Shown piece after piece: positions 5,052 through 5,112 of a stretch of 5,112 bases of DNA. The notes beneath the pieces were generated by a model that saw only the letters and a list, made by a program, of their open reading frames with translations, was not told the DNA's origin and ran no database searches. Position 1 is the first letter of the stretch; each line of letters opens with the position of its first letter. The DNA comes from Bacillota bacterium. Its GTDB lineage: Bacteria; Bacillota; Desulfotomaculia; Desulfotomaculales; Desulfallaceae. The stretch is taken from contig WQUS01000172.1 in the NCBI GenBank assembly GCA_009781965.1, positions 1 through 5,112 of the forward strand, in the 5' to 3' direction. The position numbers and the translations under genes were made by a program.

Positions 5052-5112
5052 GCAAACCCGTTAACCGTAAGCGATTTCTCGGAGAGGAAGAGGGCACGGT
5101 TAACGGGTTTGC
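5052..5112. repeat. 17-bp perfect inverted repeat with 27-nt loop at the window edge
   Basis: The left arm GCAAACCCGTTAACCGT (5052-5068) is exactly complementary to the right arm (5096-5112); the arms may extend past the window. The purine-rich loop holds CGGAGAGGAAGAGGG. No T-run follows on the minus strand (GTGCCGG), so it does not look like a terminator for a leftward upstream gene. A rightward reading cannot be judged. With the related partial copy at 4972-4991 it looks like a dispersed palindromic repeat or small foldback element. No coding sequence was seen in this stretch. Confidence 0.7.

Overview
The window looks like chromosomal DNA of a Gram-positive, anaerobic Clostridia-type bacterium, perhaps of the Peptococcaceae group (Desulfotomaculum or Pelotomaculum relatives). 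This is inferred from the strong GGAGG-type ribosome binding sites, the TTG and GTG starts, the split FeoB, a YchF-family GTPase with a non-standard P-loop, and the style of the protein sequences. No ribosomal RNA or species-specific marker is present, so the placement is tentative.

Layout, left to right. (1) 1-832, minus: a YchF/Obg-type GTPase whose C-terminal TGS domain lies beyond the left edge. (2) 901-924: a terminator hairpin. (3) 931-1152, minus: a 73-codon NifU C-terminal-domain protein with an in-frame TGA exactly where the second Cys of the cluster-binding CxxC motif should be. The reading frame continues with conserved NifU sequence to a TAA stop, so this is best read as a selenoprotein candidate. 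(4) 1153-1562: a divergent intergenic region. (5) 1563-2039, plus: a DUF805 membrane protein. (6) 2138-2321, plus: a near-consensus promoter, a tRNA-Leu(CAA) gene and a strong hairpin terminator that probably serves both strands. (7) 2334-4796, minus: a ferrous-iron uptake operon, feoA, then feoB split into two genes (cytosolic GTPase part and membrane part) joined by a GTGA overlap. (8) 4797-5112: the feo leader and upstream region, with a 24-bp dyad, a possible 32-codon leader ORF, and a long inverted repeat ending at the right edge.

The two themes are iron import (FeoA plus the two-piece FeoB) and iron-sulfur cluster handling (the NifU-like protein). They are separate transcription units, so a functional link is only inferred. 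The most interesting point is the TGA-containing NifU-like gene. A conventional ORF caller stops at the TGA and gives a wrong 70-residue product: the N-terminus is too long and the C-terminal 28 residues are lost.
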